Source: Deltaproteobacteria bacterium | GTDB taxonomy: Bacteria > Desulfobacterota > Desulfobacteria > Desulfobacterales > Desulfatirhabdiaceae | Assembly (NCBI GenBank): GCA_016219185.1 | Contig: JACRBZ010000107.1 | Span: forward strand, 1 to 45,074 | DNA: 45,074 nt | Direction of reading: 5' to 3' | Part shown: in pieces, positions 24,496 through 32,185 of the stretch | Layout: every line of letters begins with the position of its first letter | Position numbering within the stretch: position 1 is the stretch's first letter | The notes under the pieces: generated by a model | Database searches by the model: none | Seen by the model: only the letters and a program-made list of their open reading frames with translations | Told to the model about the DNA's origin: nothing | Made by a program: the position numbers and the translations under genes

Positions 24496-24511
24496 AGCAA
24501 TACGGATACCA
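24496..24511 (-). promoter_or_regulatory. Sigma-54 (-24/-12) promoter of acyl-CoA operon
   Basis: On the minus strand the sequence TGGTATCCGTATTGCT matches the sigma-54 consensus TGGYAYRNNNNTTGCW with a single mismatch, and the GG and GC elements are separated by exactly 10 bases. Transcription would start near 24485 and run through the repeat element into the ligase gene at 24260. The adjacent activator (24648) is sigma-54 dependent, which makes the assignment strong. Confidence 0.8.
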
Positions 24512-24582
24512 CGATTTGTGCCGCAATGCTGATTATTTGGTAACACGATGAATACACAGTTAAAAATAAACTCTGTGTTTTC

Positions 24583-24611
24583 TTGACATCGTTTCATTGC
24601 TGAAATAGAAT
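24583..24611 (+). promoter_or_regulatory. Sigma-70 promoter of the activator gene
   Basis: TTGACA at 24583-24588, a spacer of exactly 17 bases and TAGAAT at 24606-24611 form a near-consensus promoter. One operator half lies inside the spacer and another just past the start point, which suggests autorepression. Confidence 0.78.
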
Positions 24612-24644
24612 GTTTCATTACTGCAATAGTGTTTCATAGAAACA
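24591..24644. promoter_or_regulatory. Three GTTTCAT activator sites
   Basis: GTTTCAT occurs at 24591-24597, 24612-24618 and 24631-24637, spaced 21 and 19 bases, about two helical turns. Two belong to palindromes: TTTCA-TTGC-TGAAA (24592-24605) and TGTTTC-ATA-GAAACA (24630-24644). The third (24611-24618) is a half site. They lie about 80-135 bases upstream of the sigma-54 promoter, the usual place for enhancer sites of NtrC-type activators. Confidence 0.75.
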
Positions 24645-24647
24645 ACA

Positions 24648-26087
24648 ATGGGGAACTTATTAACCATGACGACCGATCCCATGGGAATTCATATTCCGGA
24701 TTATTCAGACATGAAGCGGATGCTGGATTATTTGAGAATCAGCTACTGGCTGACGGACCTTGATTTTGTGATGATAGATGTAAACGAAACATTTTTGGCC
24801 TTTACCGACGGCCGCCGGGAAAAATTGGTTGGACGGAATATGCTGACCCTCGTTAATCCCGAAGAGGCTGCATACATCAGGGAATCGGCTAAAAAACTCT
24901 ACTTGACCGAGTCTGCCGTTCAACTCGAATTTTACGTTTACGGCAAAAAAAACAGGGCCAAATTGCCCGTACTGTTTCATCTGACGGCCAATCGGGATCA
25001 TGCCGGTCATCCGGTTTCCTTTAACATGCTGCTTGCGGATATCAGCGACCAGAAAAACCTGGAAGAAAAAGAGAAGGAGCTTTTCCACATTCGGCGCCAA
25101 ATCCGCGGGGAATCGTTGCAAACCCGAATGATTGGAAGCAGCAAGGCCATGGAGAAGGTTTTTCACGCTATTATCCGCTGTGCGGAGGTGGATTCTCCGG
25201 TTCTGATCACTGGGGAAACCGGTGTGGGCAAGGAGGTAGCCGCCCGGGCCATTCATTCCCAAAGCGTCCGCAACAAAAAGCCGTTTGTGGCGGTCAATTG
25301 CGGCGCTTTGCCCGCCAGTTTACTGGAGTCGGAATTGTTCGGTCATGTAAAAGGAGCGTTTACCGGAGCGATTTCAAACCGGCCGGGTCTTTTTCGGGAG
25401 GCCGATGACGGCACGTTGTTTCTGGATGAAATCGGCGATATGGAAAAACGGTTGCAGGTAAAATTGCTGCGGGCGATTCAGGAAAACGAGATCAGGCCGG
25501 TTGGAGAAGATAAGAGCTACAAGATTAACCTTCGCATCATCTGCGCAACCAATCAAGACCTGAAACTTCTGGCCGAATCCGGTGATTTCAGGTTGGATCT
25601 GTATTACCGCATTTCCGTTGTGCCGATTCATATCCCCCCTTTACGAGAAAGGCCAGAGGATATCATCTCCCTTGCCGAGCATTTCATCCAAAAACATCCA
25701 GGCAACAAACGCTTCACCGCCATCTCCACGGAGGCCCGCCGGCTGCTGTGCCGTTATCCCTGGCCCGGTAATATCCGGGAATTGCAAAACGCCATAGAAC
25801 ACGCCATGGTCATGAGCCAGGAAAAAATTCTCAGGCCGGAATCCCTGCCGGAACAGATCGCGAATCAGACTGCAAATCACACGGATTCGTTCGTGAGCAT
25901 GCCGCCCATACGGATGGAAAAGTCTAAAGAAATTGTTAATGATGCGGAAAAAAGAGCCATCGTTTACGCGCTTAAGAAGCACCATGGCAATCAGACTGCT
26001 GCTGCCGGAGAACTCGGTATGTCCCGGGTGACACTCTGGCGAAAAAAGATAAAATATCAAATCGGGGGGGAAGCGGGGGGAGGGTAG
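24648..26087 (+). CDS. PAS-domain sigma-54-dependent transcriptional activator
   Basis: This 479-residue regulator has an N-terminal PAS domain (about 25-135), a short linker helix, the AAA+ domain with Walker A GETGVGKE (189-196), the sigma-54-contact GAFTGA (236-241), Walker B GTLFLDEIGD (255-264) and the arginine-finger region LRERPEDI, and a C-terminal Fis-type helix-turn-helix (AAGELGMSRVTLWRKKIKY). It would bind the upstream GTTTCAT sites and switch on the divergent acyl-CoA operon, sensing a small molecule through PAS. There is no receiver domain. ATG 24666 is an alternative start with a better ribosome binding site (GGGGAA). Confidence 0.93.
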   Translation: MGNLLTMTTDPMGIHIPDYSDMKRMLDYLRISYWLTDLDFVMIDVNETFLAFTDGRREKLVGRNMLTLVNPEEAAYIRESAKKLYLTESAVQLEFYVYGKKNRAKLPVLFHLTANRDHAGHPVSFNMLLADISDQKNLEEKEKELFHIRRQIRGESLQTRMIGSSKAMEKVFHAIIRCAEVDSPVLITGETGVGKEVAARAIHSQSVRNKKPFVAVNCGALPASLLESELFGHVKGAFTGAISNRPGLFREADDGTLFLDEIGDMEKRLQVKLLRAIQENEIRPVGEDKSYKINLRIICATNQDLKLLAESGDFRLDLYYRISVVPIHIPPLRERPEDIISLAEHFIQKHPGNKRFTAISTEARRLLCRYPWPGNIRELQNAIEHAMVMSQEKILRPESLPEQIANQTANHTDSFVSMPPIRMEKSKEIVNDAEKRAIVYALKKHHGNQTAAAGELGMSRVTLWRKKIKYQIGGEAGGG

Positions 26088-26142
26088 CGGTAACGCCCTT
26101 TATATATTTATATTTGATCCGGCAAGCTTGTATCCGAAACCA

Positions 26143-26357
26143 GCGAAATGATCACCGCCCACGACGGCCGAGACGGAGTCGGTTTTTAAAGAAAAAACGC
26201 CAGGCCGCTGAATTTATCAACGGACAAGGCGTTTCATTCATTGGGTCCCACGGGATACGACAGGGCCTTGGCAGGCTACTGGGTTTGCGCTTGCGGCGCG
26301 ATTTTGATCTCCACTCTCCTGTTCTTTTGACGTCCCGCCTCTGTGTCGTTGGTAGCT
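26143..26357. repeat. Duplicated ompA 3' end and terminator (parent copy)
   Basis: The 215 bases from the terminator into the 3' coding part of the OmpA-like gene recur at 12056-12275, where they are truncated at the MFS gene. The first 30 bases next to it (26118-26147) match the lipase gene at 8078-8107 with two differences. Confidence 0.85.
26195..26243 (-). terminator. Rho-independent terminator of the OmpA gene
   Basis: On the minus strand, AAACGCCTTGTCC and GGCCTGGCGTTT form a stem followed by a T-rich tail (GCGTTTTTTC). It lies about 35 bases past the OmpA stop at 26276, in the gene's direction. It is duplicated at about 12104-12151. Confidence 0.75.
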
Positions 26358-26935
26358 ACGGGCAGAGTTTCCCCATAGCCGACCTCCTCGATGCGGCTTT
26401 GCGCTACACCGCGCTGAATCAGCAGTCTTTTGACGGCATCGGCCCGCCGGAGAGAAAGGTCCATGTTGTATTCGCTGGAACCTTTGCTGTCGGTATGCCC
26501 TTCCACTCGGATCATGTTTTGCGGGTATTGTGTCAGCACGCCTGCAACGCGATCGATTTCCGAATACAGGCCCGGCCTGATTTCCGCTGAATTCGTATCG
26601 AATGTAACATCACCTTTGAAAGTCACCGCCAGAAGGTTGCCTTCCCTGGAGACGGCAGCCGCATCCGATGCAGCCAAAGCGTTACGCATGTCTTTTTCCT
26701 GATTATCCATCATTCGTCCGATTCCGGCACCTCCAAGCCCTCCGATCGCCGCCCCGATGGCCGCCCCGATCAGGGTGCCCCTTGTATCGTGGCTGATGAC
26801 CTGGCCGATCACCGCTCCGGCCGCGGCTCCGCCTGCAGTCCCATAAACAGCGCCTTTCTGGGTCTTTGTCTGAGGCGCCGCGCAGCCTGCCAAAAACAAT
26901 ACGCAGAGAAAAACAGATATTCTTTTTGTATTCAT
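26276..26935 (-). CDS. OmpA-family lipoprotein with glycine zipper
   Basis: The 219-residue product starts at ATG 26935 with a lipoprotein signal ending FLAGC. Then comes a Gly/Ala-rich glycine-zipper stretch (GTAGGAAAGAVIG ... GAAIGAAIGGLGGAGIG) that spans a membrane in such proteins, and a C-terminal OmpA domain with TFDTNSAEIRPG, RVEGHTDSKGSSEYNMDLSLRRADAVKRLL and RRVEIKI. The OmpA domain binds peptidoglycan, so the protein probably tethers the outer membrane to the wall. It stands alone on the minus strand, with its own terminator. Confidence 0.9.
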   Translation of the reverse strand: MNTKRISVFLCVLFLAGCAAPQTKTQKGAVYGTAGGAAAGAVIGQVISHDTRGTLIGAAIGAAIGGLGGAGIGRMMDNQEKDMRNALAASDAAAVSREGNLLAVTFKGDVTFDTNSAEIRPGLYSEIDRVAGVLTQYPQNMIRVEGHTDSKGSSEYNMDLSLRRADAVKRLLIQRGVAQSRIEEVGYGETLPVATNDTEAGRQKNRRVEIKIAPQAQTQ

Positions 26936-27102
26936 TTTTTTGTTCCTTTCCATCATTGAATTTCAACGCCCGTGATCCTTTGAAAAAAGAATAATCACGA
27001 TGGTTATTATATCATAATTCATGAGGGAAACAATAATGATTGAATGCTGCACACGTCAATCGAAGCGCACTGTCTGGCTCGGAAGCCCTTCGGCAATGTT
27101 GC

Positions 27103-27252
27103 GGAATGTTGGCCTGCATGCCTTTGACAAGTGCTTTCATGTCGATTGTCTCCTTATTTTATAATGACATCGTCTGAGAATAATGTCATAATGTTAAAAA
27201 CATAGTATCCATCAATTGGAAAATTGGTATGATAACAATTTTGCTCGACCAT
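27103..27252. repeat. Duplicated azl/MocR promoter-operator region (copy)
   Basis: 150 bases match 30282-30428 at high identity. The ATGACAT-N12-ATGTCAT operator is conserved in both halves (27164-27170 and 27183-27189) even though the intervening bases changed, which suggests selection. The copy keeps the first codons of AzlC (minus) and of the MocR protein (plus), and ends at CGACCAT. Confidence 0.88.
27164..27189. promoter_or_regulatory. Candidate MocR operator (copy)
   Basis: ATGACAT and ATGTCAT separated by 12 bases, matching the parent operator at 30341-30366. It now lies about 90 bases before the gene at 27276. Confidence 0.6.
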
Positions 27253-27275
27253 TCACTATCATTCAGGAGATAGGT

Positions 27276-27959
27276 ATGCCTCGCGTAAAACAATCAAAAG
27301 GAAAATGTACTCATTGCGGGCTTGAAATCGCCAAGGGTGGTGTTACCCGGCATCTTTCGGCTTGTGCCGCATGGAAAGAGCTTTTGTCAAAATCCGAAAG
27401 CAAAAAGGGTAGCAGCCAAACGTTATATCATCTTCGAATACAGGCAGTGGGGCAGCCGCAATTCTGGCTGGATGTGGAGATGCGCGGGAGCTCAACCCTG
27501 AACCATTTGGATCAGTACCTCCGGGCGATATGGCTGGAGTGCTGCGGGCATATGAGTCAGTTTGTTTTCGGCAGCCGCCGGGGCGAAGAGATCTCCATGC
27601 AGCGACGCATTGAGGAAGTCTTTGAACCGGGGATTGAATTAACCCATATCTATGATTTTGGAACATCGTCGGAGACGTTGATCAAGGCAGTCGGTTTCCG
27701 AGAAGGAAAACCCGTGATTTCGCATCCGATTACGCTTCTGGTCCGCAATGTGATGCCGGAGTCGGAATGCATCGAATGCGATCTGCCTGCCGCTTGGCTG
27801 TGCCAGGAGTGCCTGATTGAGGAAGGTGAATGGGGAACCCTGTGCAACAAGCACGCAAAGACGCATCCCCACAAGGACTATGGGGAGCCCATTCCGTTGG
27901 TTAATTCGCCCCGTTTGGGCATGTGCGGTTATGTCGGGCCGGCGGAGCCGCCGTATTAA
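27276..27959 (+). CDS. pRiA4b ORF-3-like protein with zinc ribbons
   Basis: From ATG 27276 (AGGAG upstream) the 227-residue protein begins with a Cys/His zinc-finger-like segment (KCTHCGLEIAKGGVTRHLSAC), contains the pRiA4b ORF-3-type domain in the middle (LYHLRIQAVG, WLDVEMRGSSTLNHLDQYLRAIW and HIYDFGTSSE), and ends in a second Cys/His cluster (CIECDLPAAWLCQECL ... LCNKHAKTH). Members of this group occur widely with mobile elements and regulators and bind nucleic acid or zinc; the function is unsettled. Its stop overlaps the MFS start by one base (TAATG). It is expressed from the duplicated azl/MocR promoter. Confidence 0.8.
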   Translation: MPRVKQSKGKCTHCGLEIAKGGVTRHLSACAAWKELLSKSESKKGSSQTLYHLRIQAVGQPQFWLDVEMRGSSTLNHLDQYLRAIWLECCGHMSQFVFGSRRGEEISMQRRIEEVFEPGIELTHIYDFGTSSETLIKAVGFREGKPVISHPITLLVRNVMPESECIECDLPAAWLCQECLIEEGEWGTLCNKHAKTHPHKDYGEPIPLVNSPRLGMCGYVGPAEPPY

Positions 27960-29278
27960 TGGCGAAATTTTCGGAGGCTCGCCGCGAAGCGATTCGGCGC
28001 CCGGTTATCTTTGTGATTGCCTGCCTGCTGTTTTTGCTCTCCCAGTTTTACCGGGCGTCCGTGGCCGTCATCACCCCGGATCTGATCCGTGATCTTTCCA
28101 TGGACACGGCCGGCCTCAGCATGATATCCGCCGCTTTTTTCTATGGCTTTGCCCTGATGCAGATCCCGATCAGCATGTATCTGGACGGAATCGGCCCCCG
28201 GGTGTCCATGACCGTACTTTCCCTGATCGCGGTGATGGGTGCGGTGATGTTCGCCCGGGGACATTCCTTGTCCGTACTGGTGACAGGCAGGGTGCTGATC
28301 GGGATCGGAATGGCTTGTAGCCTGATGGGAACCCTGAAGCTCATCACCCTGTGGTACGCGCCCCGGCATTTCGGTACCCTGTCCGCGATGGTATTCTCCC
28401 TTGGCACGGTCGGCAACCTGGTGGCCGCAACGCCTTTGGTGCTGATGGTTCAGGCAATGGGATGGCGGAATTCCTTTCTGATGATCGCAGTTATCAACCT
28501 GGTTCTGACGTTTCTTTTTTATCTGATTGCACGGGATCGTCCGGAGTCATCGTGCCTTGGGGGTATCCCCGAACCGGCATCGACCCGGATCCGGGAAATA
28601 CGGGGAAATCTTGGCAGTCTGTTCGGAGAAAAAGATTACTGGATCATTTCACTGGGCACGTTTTGCCGGTATGGCATTTATGCCGCGGCCCTGTCTCTTT
28701 GGGCGGCCCCGTTTCTGATCAATGTCATGGGTATTTCCGTTTTATCCGCCGGAAACCTGCTGTTTTTGATGAGCATCGGCATGGCTGCCGGCAGTCCGGT
28801 GTTCGGCTGGCTTTCCGATGTGGTGCTGAAAAGCCGCAAGCCGGTCATTGTTTTCGGACTGGTTGCCATGGCCGCGGATCTATCCTTTCTTACCAGACTG
28901 TCATCCGGTGCCGGCATGACGGCGCTGTGCATTCTTTTTTTTGGTTTCGGTTTTTTTGCCAGTTCCGGAGGCCTCATGTACGCCCATATCAAGGAACGGA
29001 TGCCGGCCGAACTGGCGGGCACGGCCATGACCGGTATCAATTTTTTCACCATGATCGGAGTGGCGTTGTTTCTTCAGGGACTGGGGAATATGATGCAATT
29101 TTTTCATCCTGGGAAATCTCTGGGGGCCGGCGCATTTACGGATGCTTTTTTATTCTGCGCAGCCTGTCTTCTGGTCACCGCCGTTATTTATTCGTTCACC
29201 GTGGAAACCTTGGGCGGAAATGGGGGCAAGGGTAAATTCGGATACTCTTTTTTTAAGATGGTCTTCAGGCGCCCGTAA
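27959..29278 (+). CDS. MFS transporter
   Basis: The start ATG 27959 overlaps the preceding stop (TAATG), so it is translationally coupled. The 439-residue protein has 12 hydrophobic spans with the MFS pattern: an initial QFYRASVAVITPDL, loop 2-3 YLDGIGPRVSM, ISVLSAGNLLFLMSIGM and a conserved GWLSD in the second half. The substrate is unknown; the sequence resembles the general phthalate/hexuronate-like or nitrate-like branches only loosely. It converges on AzlD, with a 14-base overlap of the two ends. Confidence 0.88.
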   Translation: MAKFSEARREAIRRPVIFVIACLLFLLSQFYRASVAVITPDLIRDLSMDTAGLSMISAAFFYGFALMQIPISMYLDGIGPRVSMTVLSLIAVMGAVMFARGHSLSVLVTGRVLIGIGMACSLMGTLKLITLWYAPRHFGTLSAMVFSLGTVGNLVAATPLVLMVQAMGWRNSFLMIAVINLVLTFLFYLIARDRPESSCLGGIPEPASTRIREIRGNLGSLFGEKDYWIISLGTFCRYGIYAAALSLWAAPFLINVMGISVLSAGNLLFLMSIGMAAGSPVFGWLSDVVLKSRKPVIVFGLVAMAADLSFLTRLSSGAGMTALCILFFGFGFFASSGGLMYAHIKERMPAELAGTAMTGINFFTMIGVALFLQGLGNMMQFFHPGKSLGAGAFTDAFLFCAACLLVTAVIYSFTVETLGGNGGKGKFGYSFFKMVFRRP

Positions 29279-29579
29279 AGAATCGTAAAAGGCAGACCCC
29301 GGCCATGCCCGCCGCCATGGTCAGCAGCATGTTCCGGGTGCGTAAAAACACGAGAAGACAGGCTCCCAGGCCGATTATCCCTTCGATGCCGGCATGCAAA
29401 GCTCCGGGAACCGTGAGTGACAGCAGGATCGTTCCCGGCAGGTAATCGAGAAAACGTCTGGCCGGACCGGATTTTGGAAGCCGGTCGGCCAGCAGCAGAC
29501 CGCCGAGGCGCAGGCCGTAGGTCAGCCCGGCAGCCAGAAGGATTGCCGGCACGGCGCCGAGTTGAAACAGATCGTTCAT
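29265..29579 (-). CDS. azlD: AzlD-type branched-chain amino acid exporter subunit
   Basis: The 104-residue protein has three or four hydrophobic spans (AVPAILLAAGLTYGLRLGGLLL, FLDYLPGTILLSLTVPGAL) and the size and sequence pattern of AzlD. It overlaps AzlC by four bases, the usual azlCD arrangement. With AzlC it makes a small two-subunit transporter that exports branched-chain amino acids or analogues. Confidence 0.9.
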   Translation of the reverse strand: MNDLFQLGAVPAILLAAGLTYGLRLGGLLLADRLPKSGPARRFLDYLPGTILLSLTVPGALHAGIEGIIGLGACLLVFLRTRNMLLTMAAGMAGVCLLRFFTGA

Positions 29580-30319
29580 GATTTCTCCTCCACGCCGCTT
29601 TGAATCATTCCATTACAGCCTTTATCGTCTGCTGCAACATGTTTTCGGTCTTTCACCATTTCAATGATGACCGCTGTCAAGGCACCGCCGACACCTCCCA
29701 GGGCGATATAAAGCTTTCCCGGCAGCAGCCGTTCTCCGGCCACGGCAAGTACTGCTGCAACCAGCCAGGGCAGGAAGTCGTCCCGGCCCTGCCAGAGGCT
29801 CAGCGTCAGGGCGGCAAAAACGGCAATGAAAGCAAAATCAAGTCCCCAACGTCTTGGCTCCATGACCAGGCCACCGAGGCGGTTTCCACCGATGGTCGCG
29901 GCGGTCCAGGCGGTCACCAGTAACAGGCCACCGCCAACCAGAAAAGCCGGACTGGCCCCGCCGTCCCTGTGGGCGGCGATCGTTACGGCCCAGTTTTCAT
30001 CTGCCACCAGATGCATGCACAGCACTTTCTTCCAGAGCGGCCGGCCGTCGAAAACCGGCTGTAAGGAGGCACCGATCAGAAGATAGCGGATATTGATGAT
30101 CAGCACCGCCAGGCCAACCGCAAACACGGGGATCGGAGAAGACCACATTTCGATCATCACCAGTTGCGCGGACCCGGCAAACATCAACAGGTCCATCGCC
30201 AGCATTTCGGCCCAGCTCACACCGTGGTTGGCGCTCAATACGCCGAATACCCCGCCATAGGCCATGGCGCTGATCGCCAGGGGAATGTTGGCCTGCATGC
30301 CTTTGACAAGTGCTTTCAT
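29576..30319 (-). CDS. azlC: AzlC-type branched-chain amino acid exporter
   Basis: The start is taken at ATG 30319 (AAAGGATAC upstream); an in-frame extension to 30562 is not supported and overlaps the MocR gene on the other strand. The 247-residue protein is a multi-pass membrane protein with the AzlC signature ISAMAYGGVFGVLSANHG and AEMLAMDLLMFAGSAQLVMIEMW. AzlC is the pore subunit of the azaleucine/branched-chain amino acid export pair. The divergent operator between it and the MocR gene implies control by that regulator. Confidence 0.92.
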   Translation of the reverse strand: MKALVKGMQANIPLAISAMAYGGVFGVLSANHGVSWAEMLAMDLLMFAGSAQLVMIEMWSSPIPVFAVGLAVLIINIRYLLIGASLQPVFDGRPLWKKVLCMHLVADENWAVTIAAHRDGGASPAFLVGGGLLLVTAWTAATIGGNRLGGLVMEPRRWGLDFAFIAVFAALTLSLWQGRDDFLPWLVAAVLAVAGERLLPGKLYIALGGVGGALTAVIIEMVKDRKHVAADDKGCNGMIQSGVEEKS

Positions 30320-30340
30320 GTCGATTGTATCCTTTTTATA

Positions 30341-30366
30341 ATGACATTGTTTGGTAATAATGTCAT
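30341..30366. promoter_or_regulatory. MocR/AzlC divergent operator
   Basis: ATGACAT-N12-ATGTCAT inverted repeat between the divergent AzlC and MocR genes, and conserved in the duplicate at 27164-27189. Most likely bound by the adjacent GntR-aminotransferase regulator. Confidence 0.65.
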
Positions 30367-30404
30367 AATCTAAATAAATAGTATCCGTCAATTGGAATAT
30401 TGTT

Positions 30405-31805
30405 ATGATAACAATTCTGCTCGACCATATCAGTTTTGGCACCGGCCGGAAATACCGGCAGATCATGAACGGCATCCGGGCGGCCTTATCTTCGGGTGCG
30501 CTGAAGCCCGGGGACCGCTTGCCGCCCCAGCGGGAACTGGCCAACGCGCTGGGCGTCACCATGGGGACCGTGACAAGGGCCTATCGGGAAATCGATAAAC
30601 TCGGTCTGGTGAAAGGAGAGATCGGCCGGGGGACCTTTGTTGTCGGGCGGGAAACGGAAGAATTCGCCCTTCATGCGCTCCACAATCGGATTCCTCGGAA
30701 TACCTCAGATCCGATCCGTTTTGATCTGAACTTCCCGGTGCCGGAAGGAACCCCCGATTTTGCCGCGATGCTGGCCGAACTGTCATACCTGCCGGCCGTA
30801 AAGGACATGTCCGGCTACCAGCCGACAGCCGGGATTCTCCGCCATCGCCGGGCTGCCTGCAAATGGCTTGAAAGACTCAATCTGCAGGCAGCACCGGAAC
30901 ATGTCGCCATCACCGCCGGTGCCCAGCACGCATTGTTTACGGCGCTGAGCAGTCAGATGGCATCGGGTGACGCCCTGGCAGTCGACGGCTACACATACCC
31001 TGGAATCCTGAATTTGGCCGGGGTCCTGCATCTTCGCCTGGTTCCTGTGGAAGGCGATGCGGAAGGAATGGTGCCCGAAGCACTTGAAAAGGCCGCACGC
31101 CGTCATCACCTGAGAGGCGTCTACCTGATTCCGACGATGCATAACCCGACGACCGTCACCATGAATCCGGACAGGCGCCGGGAACTGGCGGCTGCGATAA
31201 ACCGGTCGGATCTTTTTCTGATCGAGGATGATGTCTATGGCGGCATGGAGCCGGAAACGATGATACCGATCAGCGCCGCGATTCCGGAAAGGAGTTTTTA
31301 TCTGACGAGCCTCTCCAAAACCTTGTCCCCGGGTCTGCGCCTTGGCTTTTTGGTGGTGCCGAATGGGCAGTTTTCGGCTGTTGAACGGGTCATGGCTGCG
31401 TCGATCTGGATGAATCCGCCGCTTACCGCCGAGATTGGAAGTAGGTGGATTGAAAACGGCACGGCCGATCGTGCTGTAATCATCAAAAGAGAATCCGCGG
31501 AAAAACGGATGGCCATCCTTTCCGGCAAGCTCGCCGCCTGTGATTTGCGTTTCCGTCCGGGTGGTCTGCATGCCTGGCTGAAACTCCCGCCGCCCTGGAC
31601 AGGCGAAACCTTCGCCCGTCAGGCTCTATCCATGGGTGTGCAGGTCGTTCCATCCGCCAACTTCAGCACCAAGGGTCAGCAGCCGGTTGAAGGCGTACGC
31701 ATCTGCATCGGACCACCCAAAAACGAGGCGGAAACGGCCCGTGGGGCCGGGATTCTTGCGACTATCCTGGCAAAACCGGTTATCCACGACATGCCGTTCA
31801 TGTAG
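30405..31805 (+). CDS. MocR-family (GntR-aminotransferase) transcriptional regulator
   Basis: The 466-residue protein has an N-terminal winged-helix GntR domain (ALSSGALKPGDRLPPQRELANALGVTMGTVTRAYREIDKLG) and a fold-type I aminotransferase domain from about residue 95 to the end, with the PLP-Lys in SLSKTLSPGLRLGF and the DDVYGG and PTMHNPT motifs. Such regulators sense an amino acid or PLP adduct. Divergence from azlCD suggests it regulates branched-chain amino acid export, with the operator duplicated at 27164 possibly in the same regulon. Confidence 0.93.
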   Translation: MITILLDHISFGTGRKYRQIMNGIRAALSSGALKPGDRLPPQRELANALGVTMGTVTRAYREIDKLGLVKGEIGRGTFVVGRETEEFALHALHNRIPRNTSDPIRFDLNFPVPEGTPDFAAMLAELSYLPAVKDMSGYQPTAGILRHRRAACKWLERLNLQAAPEHVAITAGAQHALFTALSSQMASGDALAVDGYTYPGILNLAGVLHLRLVPVEGDAEGMVPEALEKAARRHHLRGVYLIPTMHNPTTVTMNPDRRRELAAAINRSDLFLIEDDVYGGMEPETMIPISAAIPERSFYLTSLSKTLSPGLRLGFLVVPNGQFSAVERVMAASIWMNPPLTAEIGSRWIENGTADRAVIIKRESAEKRMAILSGKLAACDLRFRPGGLHAWLKLPPPWTGETFARQALSMGVQVVPSANFSTKGQQPVEGVRICIGPPKNEAETARGAGILATILAKPVIHDMPFM

Positions 31806-31873
31806 AAAAAGGGGACATCTATTATGGAGCGGCCCATGCCATCCGGAGTAGAAAATGGATGGCATTCGAACTG

Positions 31874-32185
31874 TCATCCGAACTTTTTGACTGCCGCCTC
31901 GATGGCACTGCCGGCCTTGGCTAGATCATCAGGCACCATCACCGGATGAATCTCGATGCTCGCATTGAATGCGAGAAACCACGGCTCTGCAATGGCCGGG
32001 ATCTGCGATGCGTCCTGCATGTCGAGAAAAATAAATCCGGTCCGCTGGCCTTTCTCGTCTGTGAAATAAGCGGATTCGGGCTTCAGGTCCGCAAGAATGG
32101 ACTGAATTGTTGAACCGAGTTTTCCGGCTCTCGCCGCGGCATTTCCAGTCTCAACAGGGATGTTCACTTTGATAAGAAATCTCAT
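31874..32185 (-). CDS. Small uncharacterised alpha/beta protein
   Basis: This 103-residue protein reads as a compact alpha/beta unit (MRFLIKVNIPVETGN, a helix of AGKLGSTIQSILADL, then AYFTDEKGQRTGFIFLDM and FNASIEIHPVMVPDDL), which suggests a dimeric ferredoxin-like fold as in DUF3303- or muconolactone isomerase-like proteins. No ligand residues are obvious. A GAGGTGACC ribosome binding site precedes its ATG on the minus strand. It converges on the MocR gene. Confidence 0.75.
   Translation of the reverse strand: MRFLIKVNIPVETGNAAARAGKLGSTIQSILADLKPESAYFTDEKGQRTGFIFLDMQDASQIPAIAEPWFLAFNASIEIHPVMVPDDLAKAGSAIEAAVKKFG

Larger units (their letters stand above)
24261..24647. other. Divergent regulatory region
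   Basis: The 387 bases between the acyl-CoA ligase and the activator contain a 140-bp repeat element (24277-24416), a -24/-12 promoter on the minus strand, three GTTTCAT sites and a sigma-70 promoter on the plus strand. No coding signal is seen. Confidence 0.7.
26936..27275. other. Intergenic mosaic of two duplicated fragments
   Basis: 27070-27099 matches the last 30 bases of the MFS gene at 13403-13431 (one mismatch, one indel), and 27103-27252 matches 30282-30428, the azlC start, the divergent promoter and the start of the MocR gene. A short frame MITILLDHSLSFRR (27228-27272) is the surviving start of the MocR copy. Downstream AGGAG serves the next gene. Confidence 0.85.

Noticed and set aside
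27228..27272. Leader peptide MITILLDHSLSFRR as a regulatory peptide
   Set aside because: It is the truncated start of the MocR copy from the duplicated promoter, so a true attenuation role is not supported.
30320..30562. In-frame extension of AzlC
   Set aside because: It overlaps the MocR gene on the other strand and the MocR operator, and AAAGGATAC supports ATG 30319.
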